DNA of 64,000 bases from Clostridium sp. CAG:354_28_25 (GTDB lineage Bacteria > Bacillota > Clostridia > TANB77 > CAG-508), in NCBI GenBank assembly GCA_001915925.1, contig MNRL01000015.1:62001-126000 (forward strand), read 5' to 3'. Shown here one piece after another: positions 33,007 to 41,858 of the stretch. The position numbers and the translations under genes were made by a program. The notes beneath the pieces were generated by a model. It made no database searches. It saw only the letters and a list, made by a program, of their open reading frames with translations, and was not told where the DNA came from. Positions within the stretch are counted from its first letter, which is position 1. Every line of letters begins with the position of its first letter.

Positions 33007-33132
33007 TTACATACCAATTAAATAGTATACTAATGTTCCTCCTACACTAACTACCATTAAAGCCGCTAAAATGCCTGCTATAATTTTTACAAAAATATTA
33101 CTTCCTGAATGTTTTTTCTCTTTTTTAGACAT
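33007..33132 (-). CDS. Small single-pass membrane protein upstream of cdaA (41 aa)
   Basis: AAGGAGG is followed by ATG at 33132. The peptide has a charged start (MSKKEKKHSGSN) and one membrane helix (IFVKIIAGILAALMVVSVGGTLVYYLIG). The stop is 14 bp before the cdaA ATG, so the two are co-transcribed. It has the size and topology of DUF4044/Prli42-type small membrane proteins, but the sequence match is not convincing. A modulator of CdaA is possible by analogy to CdaR, without evidence beyond position. Confidence 0.6.
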   Translation of the reverse strand: MSKKEKKHSGSNIFVKIIAGILAALMVVSVGGTLVYYLIGM

Positions 33133-33249
33133 TTTATTTCCTCCTTGTATATACATAATACGAATATAGTTTACCACATTTTATTTTTTTTGTAAACCTA
33201 AAAATTTTGTCAAAAAATTAAAATATATTATTTATTATTTTATACGAAA

Positions 33250-33282
33250 ATAGGGATTTGAGGACCGTCCCCAAATCCCTTA
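33250..33282. repeat. GGGGACGTTCC-family repeat, copy 5
   Basis: AGGGATTTG (33252-33260) and CAAATCCCT (33272-33280) form a 9-bp stem; the loop carries GGACCGTCC, itself palindromic. This is the simplest single-hairpin copy. It lies in the gap (33133-33294) between two minus-strand genes, which otherwise holds only AT-rich DNA. Confidence 0.85.
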
Positions 33283-33294
33283 ATCCATATTTCG

Positions 33295-33858
33295 CTACTC
33301 TTCTTCATTTATGTACTTCTTGGTAAGCTTAAATTGAATTATTACTCCAAATACAAATAATATTGCATCTATTAAAGTAATTATCATAAATGTTTCTTTT
33401 TGTACATTTTTTACTTGTTCTACATAATTATTTTGACTTTCTATCATAGTGCTTTTTTCTTCGTCATCTATATCTTCACTATTTTGTATTTGTTCTTCTG
33501 CTGTAGCTCTTGTATCTTCTAGTCCTATTATTGTTACTGCATAATTTAATGTATTAAATAAAGAAACAACTATTAATACTAATGCATAAAAAATTATGAT
33601 ATTTCTTTTAAATTTAAATAAATTCTTATCATCCATTTTCCTTGTCTTAAAAACATCGCTTGTAGCAAGCTTTGTTGGAAAAAATATTAATATTCCCATT
33701 GTAACAATAGAAAATATTGATAATACTAACATATTAACTTTTCCTAACATAAAATATGCAATAACTGCTAAAATTATAGATATTACAATATAGTATAATA
33801 TAAATCTCCAAATAAACGCCCAAGTCATTTTTCCAGAAGTTTTTAATTCTTTTTCCAT
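33295..33858 (-). CDS. Unknown four-helix membrane protein
   Basis: The protein is 187 aa with helices at about 14-34, 41-60, 87-110 and 158-178. Between the third and fourth helices is a charged extracytoplasmic or cytoplasmic loop (DTRATAEEQIQNSEDIDDEEKSTMIESQNNYVEQVKNVQ). No family is recognised. A consensus promoter lies at 33897-33925 and GGAGG precedes the ATG. It is separated from the suf operon by this promoter, so it forms its own unit. Confidence 0.7.
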   Translation of the reverse strand: MEKELKTSGKMTWAFIWRFILYYIVISIILAVIAYFMLGKVNMLVLSIFSIVTMGILIFFPTKLATSDVFKTRKMDDKNLFKFKRNIIIFYALVLIVVSLFNTLNYAVTIIGLEDTRATAEEQIQNSEDIDDEEKSTMIESQNNYVEQVKNVQKETFMIITLIDAILFVFGVIIQFKLTKKYINEEE

Positions 33859-33896
33859 TGTTTATCCTCCGTAAAATTCATAAAATTTATATTGAT

Positions 33897-33925
33897 ATTA
33901 TATTCTGTTTACTAATCCATGTCAA
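33897..33925 (-). promoter_or_regulatory. Sigma-A promoter for the 33295-33858 gene
   Basis: TTGACA (33925-33920), 17-bp spacer, TATAAT (33902-33897) on the minus strand; both hexamers are perfect. Confidence 0.85.
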
Positions 33926-33958
33926 TTTCTATCTTTATATTATACTTCTAAACAAAAC

Positions 33959-34393
33959 TTATTTTTCTTTATCTAACAAATCTTTAATTGTATGCCATGC
34001 TAAAACCGCACATTTAACTCTTGCAGGCATATTAGAAACATTTTTAAATGCTATTGCATCTTCTAACTTTTCAAGTTCGCTATCTTCTTTTATTTCTCTT
34101 TTAATCATTCCAATAAAAGTATCTATAATCTCTAATGCCTCTTCTTTTGTTTTACCAATTAAAGTATCTATCATAATAGAAGTAGAAGCTTGTGATATAG
34201 CACAACCATGTCCAGTAAATGCTAAATCCTCTATTACATCGCCATTCATTTTTATTTCTAATTCTATTTCATCACCACAACTTGGGTTATGACCCATTTC
34301 GCATTTATCTGGATGAGCTAATTTTCTTTTATTATGTGATGCCATACTATGTTCCATAATTAAATCTGTATAAACTGAATCTAAATTATCCAT
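33959..34393 (-). CDS. sufU: SUF-type Fe-S scaffold/sulfur-transfer protein SufU
   Basis: The protein is 144 aa from ATG at 34393 (AAAGGAAAG before it). SufU/NifU-like Cys ligands are C39 (PSCGDEI), C64 (GHGCAISQAS) and a third in RVKCAVLAW. The 18-21 residue insertion between the first Cys and the second region, and the HNPSCGD context, fit the zinc-dependent SufU that accepts sulfur from SufS. It is the last gene of the suf operon. Confidence 0.93.
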   Translation of the reverse strand: MDNLDSVYTDLIMEHSMASHNKRKLAHPDKCEMGHNPSCGDEIELEIKMNGDVIEDLAFTGHGCAISQASTSIMIDTLIGKTKEEALEIIDTFIGMIKREIKEDSELEKLEDAIAFKNVSNMPARVKCAVLAWHTIKDLLDKEK

Positions 34394-34467
34394 TGATTCT
34401 TTCCTTTCTATAATTTTAAAATATATCAAAAATTTTATATTCGAATTTTAACGACGCCAAAACAAAA

Positions 34468-35697
34468 TTATTTTTTTACTTTTCTCCATTTTTTAAACAT
34501 ATCATTAGCCTTATTAAGTGCCATTATTAATTTATCTATATCTTCTTTAGTATTATAAATATACATACTTGCTCTACATGTTGCAGGAAGATTTAAAAAT
34601 CTAATTAATGGTTGTGCACAATGATCTCCTGCACGTACGCAAACATTGCAAGAGCTTAAGATTGTTGCTGTATCATGTGGATGAACATCTTTTATATTAA
34701 ATGATAATACACCTATTTGATTTTCATTCGTCTTTGGTGCATATAATTCTACAAAATCTAATTTGTTCATTTCAGCTTTTGCATATTCTAAAAGTTCATT
34801 TTCTATTTTTTCTACATTGTCCATTCCTATATTTTCTAAATAATCTATAGCACTTGCTAGTCCAACTGCTCCACCAATATTTTGTGTTCCTGCTTCGAAT
34901 TTTGATGGTGGCTTTGCAAATGTTGTTTCTTGTTCATAAACATATTCTATCATGTCTCCTCCCATAAGGAAAGGCGTCATTTTATCTAACAATTCATATT
35001 TCCCATAAAGTACGCCTATTCCCATTGGTGACATTAATTTATGTCCTGAAAATACAAAGAAATCAGCATCCATTTTCTGAACATCAATTTTAATATGTGG
35101 CACGCTTTGCGCTCCATCTACAATTACAACTGCACCAACATCATGTGCTCTTTTTATTATTTTTTCTAGTGGTGTTTTTATGCCTAAAACATTAGAGATT
35201 TCTGTTATACTTACAATCTTTGTTTTATCTGTTATTTTTTTGTTTATTTCTTCATCTGTTATCTCATAATTTTCATTAATATACATATATTCCAATTTAG
35301 CGTTTTTTATTTTTGTAACTTTTTGCCAAGGTACTAAATTAGAATGATGCTCCATAATAGAAATAACTACTGTATCTCCTTCTTGTAGATTTTCTAATCC
35401 ATAAGAATTTGCAATTAAGTTTAAGCTTTCTGTTGCATTTTTAGTAAAGACTATTTCTTCTGGTCTTTTCGCATTTATAAATTTTGCAACTTTTGCTCTT
35501 GCTTTATCATATTCTGCTGTAGAATCTATGCTTAAATCATATGTCCCCCTATGTGGATTTGCATTATTCTTATTATAATATTCTTCTACTGCTTTTAATA
35601 CCTGATAAGGTCTTTGTGATGTTGCACCACTATCTAAATATGCAATATCTCTATTTTCGAATATTTTAAAATCTTTTCTAATTGTTTCAGGATTCAT
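34468..35697 (-). CDS. sufS: Cysteine desulfurase SufS
   Basis: The protein is 409 aa, class II. PLP-lysine lies in FFVFSGHKLMSPMGIGVLYG, the catalytic Cys in RAGDHCAQPL, and the DGAQSVPH motif holds the PLP-binding Asp and Gln. It mobilises sulfur from cysteine for Fe-S assembly. Its ATG is 1 bp into the sufD stop region, with AGGAGG upstream. Order C-B-D-S-U is canonical for Firmicutes. Confidence 0.96.
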   Translation of the reverse strand: MNPETIRKDFKIFENRDIAYLDSGATSQRPYQVLKAVEEYYNKNNANPHRGTYDLSIDSTAEYDKARAKVAKFINAKRPEEIVFTKNATESLNLIANSYGLENLQEGDTVVISIMEHHSNLVPWQKVTKIKNAKLEYMYINENYEITDEEINKKITDKTKIVSITEISNVLGIKTPLEKIIKRAHDVGAVVIVDGAQSVPHIKIDVQKMDADFFVFSGHKLMSPMGIGVLYGKYELLDKMTPFLMGGDMIEYVYEQETTFAKPPSKFEAGTQNIGGAVGLASAIDYLENIGMDNVEKIENELLEYAKAEMNKLDFVELYAPKTNENQIGVLSFNIKDVHPHDTATILSSCNVCVRAGDHCAQPLIRFLNLPATCRASMYIYNTKEDIDKLIMALNKANDMFKKWRKVKK

Positions 35698-36752
35698 TAA
35701 TCTAGCCTCCTATCAACCTCTTCCAAAATTAAATTTTGTACTGCCTCTTCTTTAATTCCTTGTATTACAGAATTAAACCTTGCTTTAACAATCATTTTCT
35801 TTGCCTCTTTTTCACTTATTCCTCTTGTCATAATATAGAATAATTCGTTATCATCTACTTTGCCTGTTGCTGTACTATGTTCTCCTTCTACATCATCTTC
35901 TGTACATAAAAGCATTGGTAATGCTTTAGAATATGATGTATCAGAAAGTAGTGTACAATACTCATTTTCTTTTCCTTTTGCTTTTTTAGAACCTGTTTTA
36001 AAATCTATTGTACCTTTAAAATTCTTTCTTGCCTTATCTTTTAAAGCTCCATTTACTTCTATATCTACATTTGTTTTTTCACCATATAGTTCTGTAATAT
36101 AATTTAAATCTATTTTTTGTTCTTCTTTTCCTAAATAGATTGAATGTAGTTTATTAACTGATTTATAACCAGCCAATTTTGCATAGTAATTTACTACATT
36201 ATATTTTCCACCAAACTCTACCATAGAAAATAATGTTTTGCTTTCATCTTCTATGTTAGAATTTACAGAATAAAAATTGCTTATTTTTGTATTTAATAAA
36301 TTTACAATTGTTACATGAATATCTGCATTTGCTCCGATTTGTGCACTACAAATTCCATTATGATATCCATTGATTTCATCTACTGATTTATATATAACAA
36401 TTATATTTGCTTTTGTATTATCTTTTGCGTTTATATTAATATTATCAACTAAAACATTATTAGATTTGTCTAAATTATATTCTATTATAATTGGCTCTTT
36501 TAATTTTTTATCTATATCTATTTTTAAATCTACATTTGATTGCTCATTTGATTGATTTAAAAAATATTCACCTAACCCGAATTTTAACTTTACTTCTTCC
36601 TTGTGATTTAATACACAATTTTCATTATCTGTTATTTTTATATTTTTAAATTCCTTAATAACCGGTTCTTCGAAATCTTTTATTTCTATATTGTTTATTC
36701 CATAATTTTTAGATGTTCTAACTGGAGTTTCGTTTAATACTATATTTCTCAT
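35697..36752 (-). CDS. sufD: Fe-S assembly protein SufD
   Basis: The protein is 351 aa with the SufBD beta-helix fold (KVDDNELFYIMTRGISEKEAKKMIVKARFNSVIQGI near the C-terminus). It shares this domain with SufB and forms the SufBC2D scaffold. The N-terminal half is divergent, as usual in clostridial SufD. It overlaps or abuts sufB and sufS. Confidence 0.92.
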   Translation of the reverse strand: MRNIVLNETPVRTSKNYGINNIEIKDFEEPVIKEFKNIKITDNENCVLNHKEEVKLKFGLGEYFLNQSNEQSNVDLKIDIDKKLKEPIIIEYNLDKSNNVLVDNININAKDNTKANIIVIYKSVDEINGYHNGICSAQIGANADIHVTIVNLLNTKISNFYSVNSNIEDESKTLFSMVEFGGKYNVVNYYAKLAGYKSVNKLHSIYLGKEEQKIDLNYITELYGEKTNVDIEVNGALKDKARKNFKGTIDFKTGSKKAKGKENEYCTLLSDTSYSKALPMLLCTEDDVEGEHSTATGKVDDNELFYIMTRGISEKEAKKMIVKARFNSVIQGIKEEAVQNLILEEVDRRLD

Positions 36753-38158
36753 TATCCTATACTCCCTTCTAATTCTAGATTTATTAAGTTATTCATTTCT
36801 ACTGCATATTCTAAAGGAAGTTCTTTAGAAATAGGATATGCAAATCCTCTAACTATCATTGCTTTTGCTTCTTCTTCTGAAATTCCTCTTGACATTAAAT
36901 AAAATATTTCTTCATCACTTATTTTTCCGATTTTTGCTTCGTGTGAAAATTCTACTTCTTCTGTTCTTATATCACTTACTGGAATTGTATCAGATTTAGA
37001 TTTATTATCTAACATTAGCGATTCACAAGATACAGATAATTTAGAATTTTTAGCAGCTGGCATAACTCTTTCTAAGCTTCTAAATGTTGCAATTCCGCCA
37101 TCTTTAGATATTGATTTAGAGTTAATTACTGATGAAGTATTTGGTGCATTATGCACAACTTTTAAACCTGTATCTAGGTTTTGTCCATGTCCTGCAAAAG
37201 AAATTCCTGTATATTCCATTTTAGAATTTGCTCCATTTAAAACAGCCATTGGATATAACATAGAAACTTTTGAACCAAATGAACCTGTTACCCATTCTAT
37301 TTTTCCGCCTTCTTCTACTAAAGCTCTTTTAGTATTTAAGTTCATCATATTTTTAGACCAGTTTTCTATTGTTGAATATCTTAAATGTGCATTTTTCTTT
37401 ACAAATAATTCTACACAACCCACATGTAAATTTACTTTGTTATATTTTGGAGCAGAACATCCTTCTATAAAATGTAAGCTTGCTCCTTCATCTACAATTA
37501 TTAGAGTATGTTCAAATTGTCCAGATTCTGGTGAGTTTAATCTAAAATATGATTGTAAAGGAATCTCTACCTGTACCCCTTTTGGTACATATACAAATGA
37601 TCCTCCTGACCAAACTGCCCCATGTAATGCAACAAATTTATGATCTGATACTGGTACACATTTCATAAAATGTTCTTTTACTATATCAGGATAATCCCTT
37701 ACAGCTGTTTCCATGTCTGTATATATAACACCTTGTTTTACTAAATCTTCTTTTATACTGTGATATACAACTTCTGAATCATATTGTGCACCAACACCTG
37801 CTAAAGATTCCTTTTCTGCTTCTGGAATTCCTAAAGCATCAAATGTATTTTTGATATCTTCTGGGACATCTTCCCAACTGCTTTTCATATCTGTTTTTGG
37901 TCTTACATATGTTGCAATTTCGTCCATATTTAATTCGTCTAGATTTGGTCCCCATGTTGGAAGTGCTAGTTTGTTGTATGTCTCTAATGCTTTTAATCTA
38001 AACTCTCTCATCCAAGGTGCATCATTTTTTTGTTTTGAGATTTCTTCTACTATTTCTTTAGTTATTCCTTTTTTAGATTTATAACTATATTCGTCTTTAT
38101 TTTTTATGTCATATATGTTTCTAGAAATATCTTCTATTTGTGTTTTCTTTTCTGCCAA
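36752..38158 (-). CDS. sufB: Fe-S assembly protein SufB
   Basis: The protein is 468 aa from TTG at 38158, six bases after AGAGGTG. A GTG three codons upstream lies inside that site, so TTG is preferred. It contains the SufB motifs PKGVQVEIPLQSYFR, EGCSAPKYN and IEGC-type cysteine ligands, and SHEAKIGKISDEEIFYLMSRGISEEEAKAMIVRGFA at the C-terminus. SufB is the cluster-building subunit of SufBC2D. Confidence 0.95.
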   Translation of the reverse strand: MAEKKTQIEDISRNIYDIKNKDEYSYKSKKGITKEIVEEISKQKNDAPWMREFRLKALETYNKLALPTWGPNLDELNMDEIATYVRPKTDMKSSWEDVPEDIKNTFDALGIPEAEKESLAGVGAQYDSEVVYHSIKEDLVKQGVIYTDMETAVRDYPDIVKEHFMKCVPVSDHKFVALHGAVWSGGSFVYVPKGVQVEIPLQSYFRLNSPESGQFEHTLIIVDEGASLHFIEGCSAPKYNKVNLHVGCVELFVKKNAHLRYSTIENWSKNMMNLNTKRALVEEGGKIEWVTGSFGSKVSMLYPMAVLNGANSKMEYTGISFAGHGQNLDTGLKVVHNAPNTSSVINSKSISKDGGIATFRSLERVMPAAKNSKLSVSCESLMLDNKSKSDTIPVSDIRTEEVEFSHEAKIGKISDEEIFYLMSRGISEEEAKAMIVRGFAYPISKELPLEYAVEMNNLINLELEGSIG

Positions 38159-38169
38159 CTCTTTCACCT

Positions 38170-38910
38170 CTATTTCTTGTATTCTTCATATCCTTTTGCT
38201 TCTATTTCGTTTGCTAAATCTCCTGTACTTGTTTTTATTATTTTTCCGTCTACTAAAACATGTACATAATCTACGTGTAATCCTTGTAAAATCTTTGTTC
38301 CATGAGTTATTATTAATACTCCATTATTTTCATTGCTATACATTTTTATTCCTTTAGAAACTGTTTTTATAGCATCTACATCTAGTCCTGAATCTGTTTC
38401 ATCTAAGATTGCAAGTTTTGGATTTAATGTAAGCATTTGTAATATCTCATTTTTCTTTTTCTCTCCACCAGAAAAACCAACATTTAAATTTCTGTTAGCA
38501 TATTCTGGTTTCATTTTTAATTCTTCCATATTTTTTTCTAATTCTTTTTTGAATTCAAATATTTTAACTGGCTTTCCTGTTGTTGCAATTTTTGCATATT
38601 TTAAGAAGTTTGTTACACTAACTCCTGGAATTTCTTTTGGTGATTGGAATGACATAAATATTCCTTTTCTCGCTCTTTCATCCGTTTTTAGTCCATTTAT
38701 GTTTTCACCGTCTAATATAATATCTCCTTCTGTTTGTGTATATTCTGGATTTGCTAATATTACATTAGATAGTGTAGATTTACCAGCACCATTTGGTCCC
38801 ATAATTACATGTACTTCACCTTTATTTATTTTTAGGTCTAATCCTTTTATTATTTCTTTATCTCCTGCTTTTGCATGTAAATTTTTTATTTCTAATAATG
38901 TTTCGCTCAT
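38170..38910 (-). CDS. sufC: Fe-S assembly ATPase SufC
   Basis: The protein is 246 aa, an ABC-type ATPase with Walker A GPNGAGKSTLSN, signature FSGGEKKKNEIL and Walker B LAILDETDSGLDVDA, all typical of SufC. It is the first gene of the operon. The leader (38911-39024) contains two hairpins. ATG follows AAAGGAG. Confidence 0.96.
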   Translation of the reverse strand: MSETLLEIKNLHAKAGDKEIIKGLDLKINKGEVHVIMGPNGAGKSTLSNVILANPEYTQTEGDIILDGENINGLKTDERARKGIFMSFQSPKEIPGVSVTNFLKYAKIATTGKPVKIFEFKKELEKNMEELKMKPEYANRNLNVGFSGGEKKKNEILQMLTLNPKLAILDETDSGLDVDAIKTVSKGIKMYSNENNGVLIITHGTKILQGLHVDYVHVLVDGKIIKTSTGDLANEIEAKGYEEYKK

Positions 38911-38969
38911 TTTAATAACTCCTTTATATTTATTCTTCTTATTAATAATTTTTTATACTATTCGTTTTT

Positions 38970-39025
38970 GTTAGCTTACGCTAACTTTTATACATTTAAT
39001 ATGTGCAACTTTTAAATTGCACATA
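38970..39025 (-). promoter_or_regulatory. Two hairpins in the suf leader, one at the transcription start
   Basis: TATGTGCAA (39000-39008) and TTGCACATA (39017-39025) form a 9-bp stem that starts at the predicted first transcribed bases. GTTAGC-TTAC-GCTAAC (38970-38985) follows. The first palindrome could be a repressor site overlapping the start point or a 5' stabilising hairpin. Confidence 0.6.
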
Positions 39026-39028
39026 CAT

Positions 39029-39057
39029 ATTGTATTATATTTGCCATTGTTTGTCAA
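39029..39057 (-). promoter_or_regulatory. Sigma-A promoter of the sufCBDSU operon
   Basis: TTGACA (39057-39052), 17-bp spacer, TACAAT (39034-39029) on the minus strand, giving a start near 39022. It lies 32 bp beyond the tetR stop codon. Confidence 0.8.
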
Positions 39058-39088
39058 TGCTAACAATCTAATTTTTTCCGCAATATTA

Positions 39089-39688
39089 TTACATTTTCCA
39101 CCTTTTTACCACAGTCATAGGAACTTCATAATCTTCTACTAAATCCGATATTTCTTTTGAGATTCCATTCATAAGCCAATCTAATAAAATTTCTTTTTTT
39201 ACAGGCATTTCGCTTTCTATTTCCAAAATAATCATATCAATTAAAGCTCTTGCAGTCATTTCCACTAGAAATTCTAATTGTTTTGTAAGCTCAGTTGCAG
39301 TTTTGTGTTTTATAAGCTTTTTTAAATAAAATCTTGTTTTATTTAAAATTAACGTTTCAAATGCTTTACTAGAATCATCTTTTATAGCATGCATATAAAA
39401 ATTCTTTTTCTCTGCTAAAATATCTATAATATATTTTAACCAACTTTTTATGCTAAATTTTTCTTCGCCAGTATAAATTACAGAACCACAGTCTTCTTCA
39501 TATATCCAATTAATTAAATCCTTTTTATCTAAAAAATACCTATAAAAAACTTGTCTTGATATATCACAATTTACAGTTATATCAGTAATCGTAATTTTAT
39601 CTATAGGCTTCTTTTCGACTAAATTCATTAGTGAACTTGCAATTTTTTTCTTCGTTTTATCACGAACTCTCACGTCCTCACCCCACAT
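39089..39688 (-). CDS. TetR-family regulator upstream of the suf operon
   Basis: The protein is up to 199 aa. The helix-turn-helix is ITDITVNCDISRQVFYRYFLDKKDLINWIY, with the C-terminal region typical of DhaS/TetR_C-type regulators. The start is uncertain: ATG at 39688 has no ribosome binding site, and GTG codons near 39673 and 39664 sit close to GGTGAGGA. The gene is codirectional with suf and ends just before its promoter, so it may be a separate unit. No Rrf2/IscR regulator is present, so whether this protein controls suf is open. Confidence 0.82.
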   Translation of the reverse strand: MWGEDVRVRDKTKKKIASSLMNLVEKKPIDKITITDITVNCDISRQVFYRYFLDKKDLINWIYEEDCGSVIYTGEEKFSIKSWLKYIIDILAEKKNFYMHAIKDDSSKAFETLILNKTRFYLKKLIKHKTATELTKQLEFLVEMTARALIDMIILEIESEMPVKKEILLDWLMNGISKEISDLVEDYEVPMTVVKRWKM

Positions 39689-39820
39689 ATTTTTTTACGA
39701 ACATTCAGGATATGTAAAAATTTTGTCGGAATTTAAATTTTGTATATTTACTATCTCATTTTTTACCTATATGATTATACCATATATAACAAATCTTTTA
39801 AACATAACAGGGGGTAAAAA

Positions 39821-41716
39821 ATGAACACAGTAAAAACAAAAGAGCCAAAAACAATAGTTCCAAAAACAAATACAACAGATAAAACAATTTTATCAATTAT
39901 TAGAAATGAAAATAAAGAATTAAAAGAAGAAAATTCTAATAAAAATACAATGTTAGCTTCAACACAACGTGACTATATTGCTGGTGAAGTTTCTAGAGAT
40001 TTAACACAAAGAATTTTGTTACCAAAGAAAATAGTTGATGCTCATAAAGAAGGAATTTTACACTTTCACGACATGGATTATTTCATACAGCCAATACATA
40101 ATTGTTGTTTAGTTAATATAAAAGATATGTTAGAAAATGGTACTGTTATGAATGGTAAATTAATAGAAGAACCAAAAAGCTTTAGAGTAGCTTGTATTAT
40201 AATGACCCAAATAATTGCAGTTGTCGCAAGTAATCAATATGGTGGTCAATCTCTTGATATGAGCCATTTAGGAAAATATTTAAGAAAATCACACGATAAA
40301 TTAAAAGAAAAATATAAAGTTGCATTTGGAGATACATTATCAGATAAAGAAATAGAAAAGATTGTTAGAATTGGTGTAGAAGAAGAATTAAGATCTGGTG
40401 TTCAAACAATTCAATATCAAATAAATACATTAATGACTACAAATGGACAAACCCCTTTTGTAACACTATTCTTAAATCTAAAAAAAGATGACCCTTATAT
40501 AGAAGAAAATGCCATGATAATAGAAGAAATTCTAAACCAAAGAATTCAAGGAGTAAAAAATGAAGTTGGTGTTTATGTTACACCTGCATTTCCTAAACTT
40601 GTCTATGTCTTAGATGAACATAACTGCTTAAAAGGTGGAAAATATGATTATCTTACGAAACTTGCTGTAAAATGCTCTGCAAAAAGAATGTACCCAGACT
40701 ATATTTCTGCTAAGAAAATGAGAGAAAACTATGAAGGCAATGTATTTAGTCCAATGGGTTGCAGAAGTTTCTTAGCTCCTTGGAAAGATGAAAACGGAAA
40801 TTATAAATTTGAAGGAAGATTTAATCAAGGTGTTGTAAGTATCAACTTACCTCAAATAGGAATTATTGCAAATGGCAATGAAGATAAGTTCTGGAAATTG
40901 TTTGATGAAAGATTAGATTTATGTTATGAAGCATTAATGTGCAGACATCATGCATTAGAAGGTACTTTATCTGACATTAGTCCTATTCATTGGCAATATG
41001 GTGCAATAGCAAGACTTAAAAAAGGTGAAAAAATTGATAAACTATTACATGGTGGTTATTCTTCAATTTCTCTAGGATATATTGGATTATATGAGCTTAC
41101 AAAATTAATGAAAGGTGTATCACATACTGATCCTATTGGAAAAGAATTTGCATTAAGAGTTATGAATCATTTAAAATCTAAAGTTTCAGAATGGAAACAA
41201 AAAACAGGAATTGGTTTTGCTTTATATGGAACCCCTGCAGAAAGTTTATGTTATAGATTTGCTAGAATTGATAAAGAAAAGTTTGGAGATATTAAAGATA
41301 TTACAGATAAGGGTTATTATACAAATTCATACCATGTAGATGTTAGAGAGAAAATTGATGCTTTCTCTAAATTAAAATTTGAAAGTGAATTCCAACCAAT
41401 TTCTAGTGGTGGTGCGATATCTTATGTTGAAGTACCAAATATGCAAAATAATTTAAAGGCTTTAGAAGAAGTTGTTAAATTTATATATGATAATATTCAA
41501 TATGCAGAATTTAATACAAAATCTGACTATTGCCAGGTATGTGGATTTGATGGAGAAATAATTATAAATGATGATAACGAATGGGAATGCCCAAATTGTG
41601 GTAATAAAGACCAAAGTAAAATGAATGTAACAAGAAGAACTTGTGGTTATTTAGGCGAAAACTTCTGGAATGTCGGTAAGACAAAAGAAATTAAAGCAAG
41701 AGTAACACATTTATAG
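39821..41716 (+). CDS. nrdD: Anaerobic (class III) ribonucleoside-triphosphate reductase NrdD, short form without ATP-cone
   Basis: The protein is 631 aa. Family motifs include HFHDMDYFIQPIHNCCLVN, MTTNGQTPFVT, MGCRSFLAPW and the zinc-binding CQVC...CPNC near 574-593. The glycyl-radical site is RRTCGYLG with Gly609. The usual N-terminal ATP-cone (about 100 residues) is absent; the start MNTVKTKEPKT leads into the catalytic domain, so dATP feedback may be missing or elsewhere. NrdG, the activase normally encoded next to it, is not in the window. The reductase makes dNTPs from NTPs without oxygen. The gap 39689-39820 holds AT-rich DNA with no clear promoter; AGGGGG precedes the ATG. Confidence 0.95.
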   Translation: MNTVKTKEPKTIVPKTNTTDKTILSIIRNENKELKEENSNKNTMLASTQRDYIAGEVSRDLTQRILLPKKIVDAHKEGILHFHDMDYFIQPIHNCCLVNIKDMLENGTVMNGKLIEEPKSFRVACIIMTQIIAVVASNQYGGQSLDMSHLGKYLRKSHDKLKEKYKVAFGDTLSDKEIEKIVRIGVEEELRSGVQTIQYQINTLMTTNGQTPFVTLFLNLKKDDPYIEENAMIIEEILNQRIQGVKNEVGVYVTPAFPKLVYVLDEHNCLKGGKYDYLTKLAVKCSAKRMYPDYISAKKMRENYEGNVFSPMGCRSFLAPWKDENGNYKFEGRFNQGVVSINLPQIGIIANGNEDKFWKLFDERLDLCYEALMCRHHALEGTLSDISPIHWQYGAIARLKKGEKIDKLLHGGYSSISLGYIGLYELTKLMKGVSHTDPIGKEFALRVMNHLKSKVSEWKQKTGIGFALYGTPAESLCYRFARIDKEKFGDIKDITDKGYYTNSYHVDVREKIDAFSKLKFESEFQPISSGGAISYVEVPNMQNNLKALEEVVKFIYDNIQYAEFNTKSDYCQVCGFDGEIIINDDNEWECPNCGNKDQSKMNVTRRTCGYLGENFWNVGKTKEIKARVTHL

Positions 41717-41858
41717 GGATTTTGGTAGGGATTTGGGGACAGTCTTTTTTCCCTGTCTAATAAATTACCAATACTCATTTTATTAGAACAACAAAAATCG
41801 GGATTTGAGAAACGTCCCCAAATCCCTGCAAGGAACATCCCAAACTCCCGATTTTATA
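41713..41858. repeat. GGGGACGTTCC-family repeat cluster, copy 6
   Basis: The left unit AGGGATTTGGGGACAGTC is followed by TTTTTTCCCTGTC, which folds back onto it. The right unit is a nested double hairpin: AAAATCGGGA (41794-41803) with TCCCGATTTT (41846-41855) outside, GGGATTTG with CAAATCCC inside. It fills the gap between the convergent nrdD and 41854-42672 genes and may act as terminator for both. The right arm reaches the 3' end of the second gene. Confidence 0.85.

Noticed and set aside
38333..38974. 213-aa plus-strand reading frame across sufC
   Set aside because: It is antisense to sufC, which has all ABC ATPase motifs.
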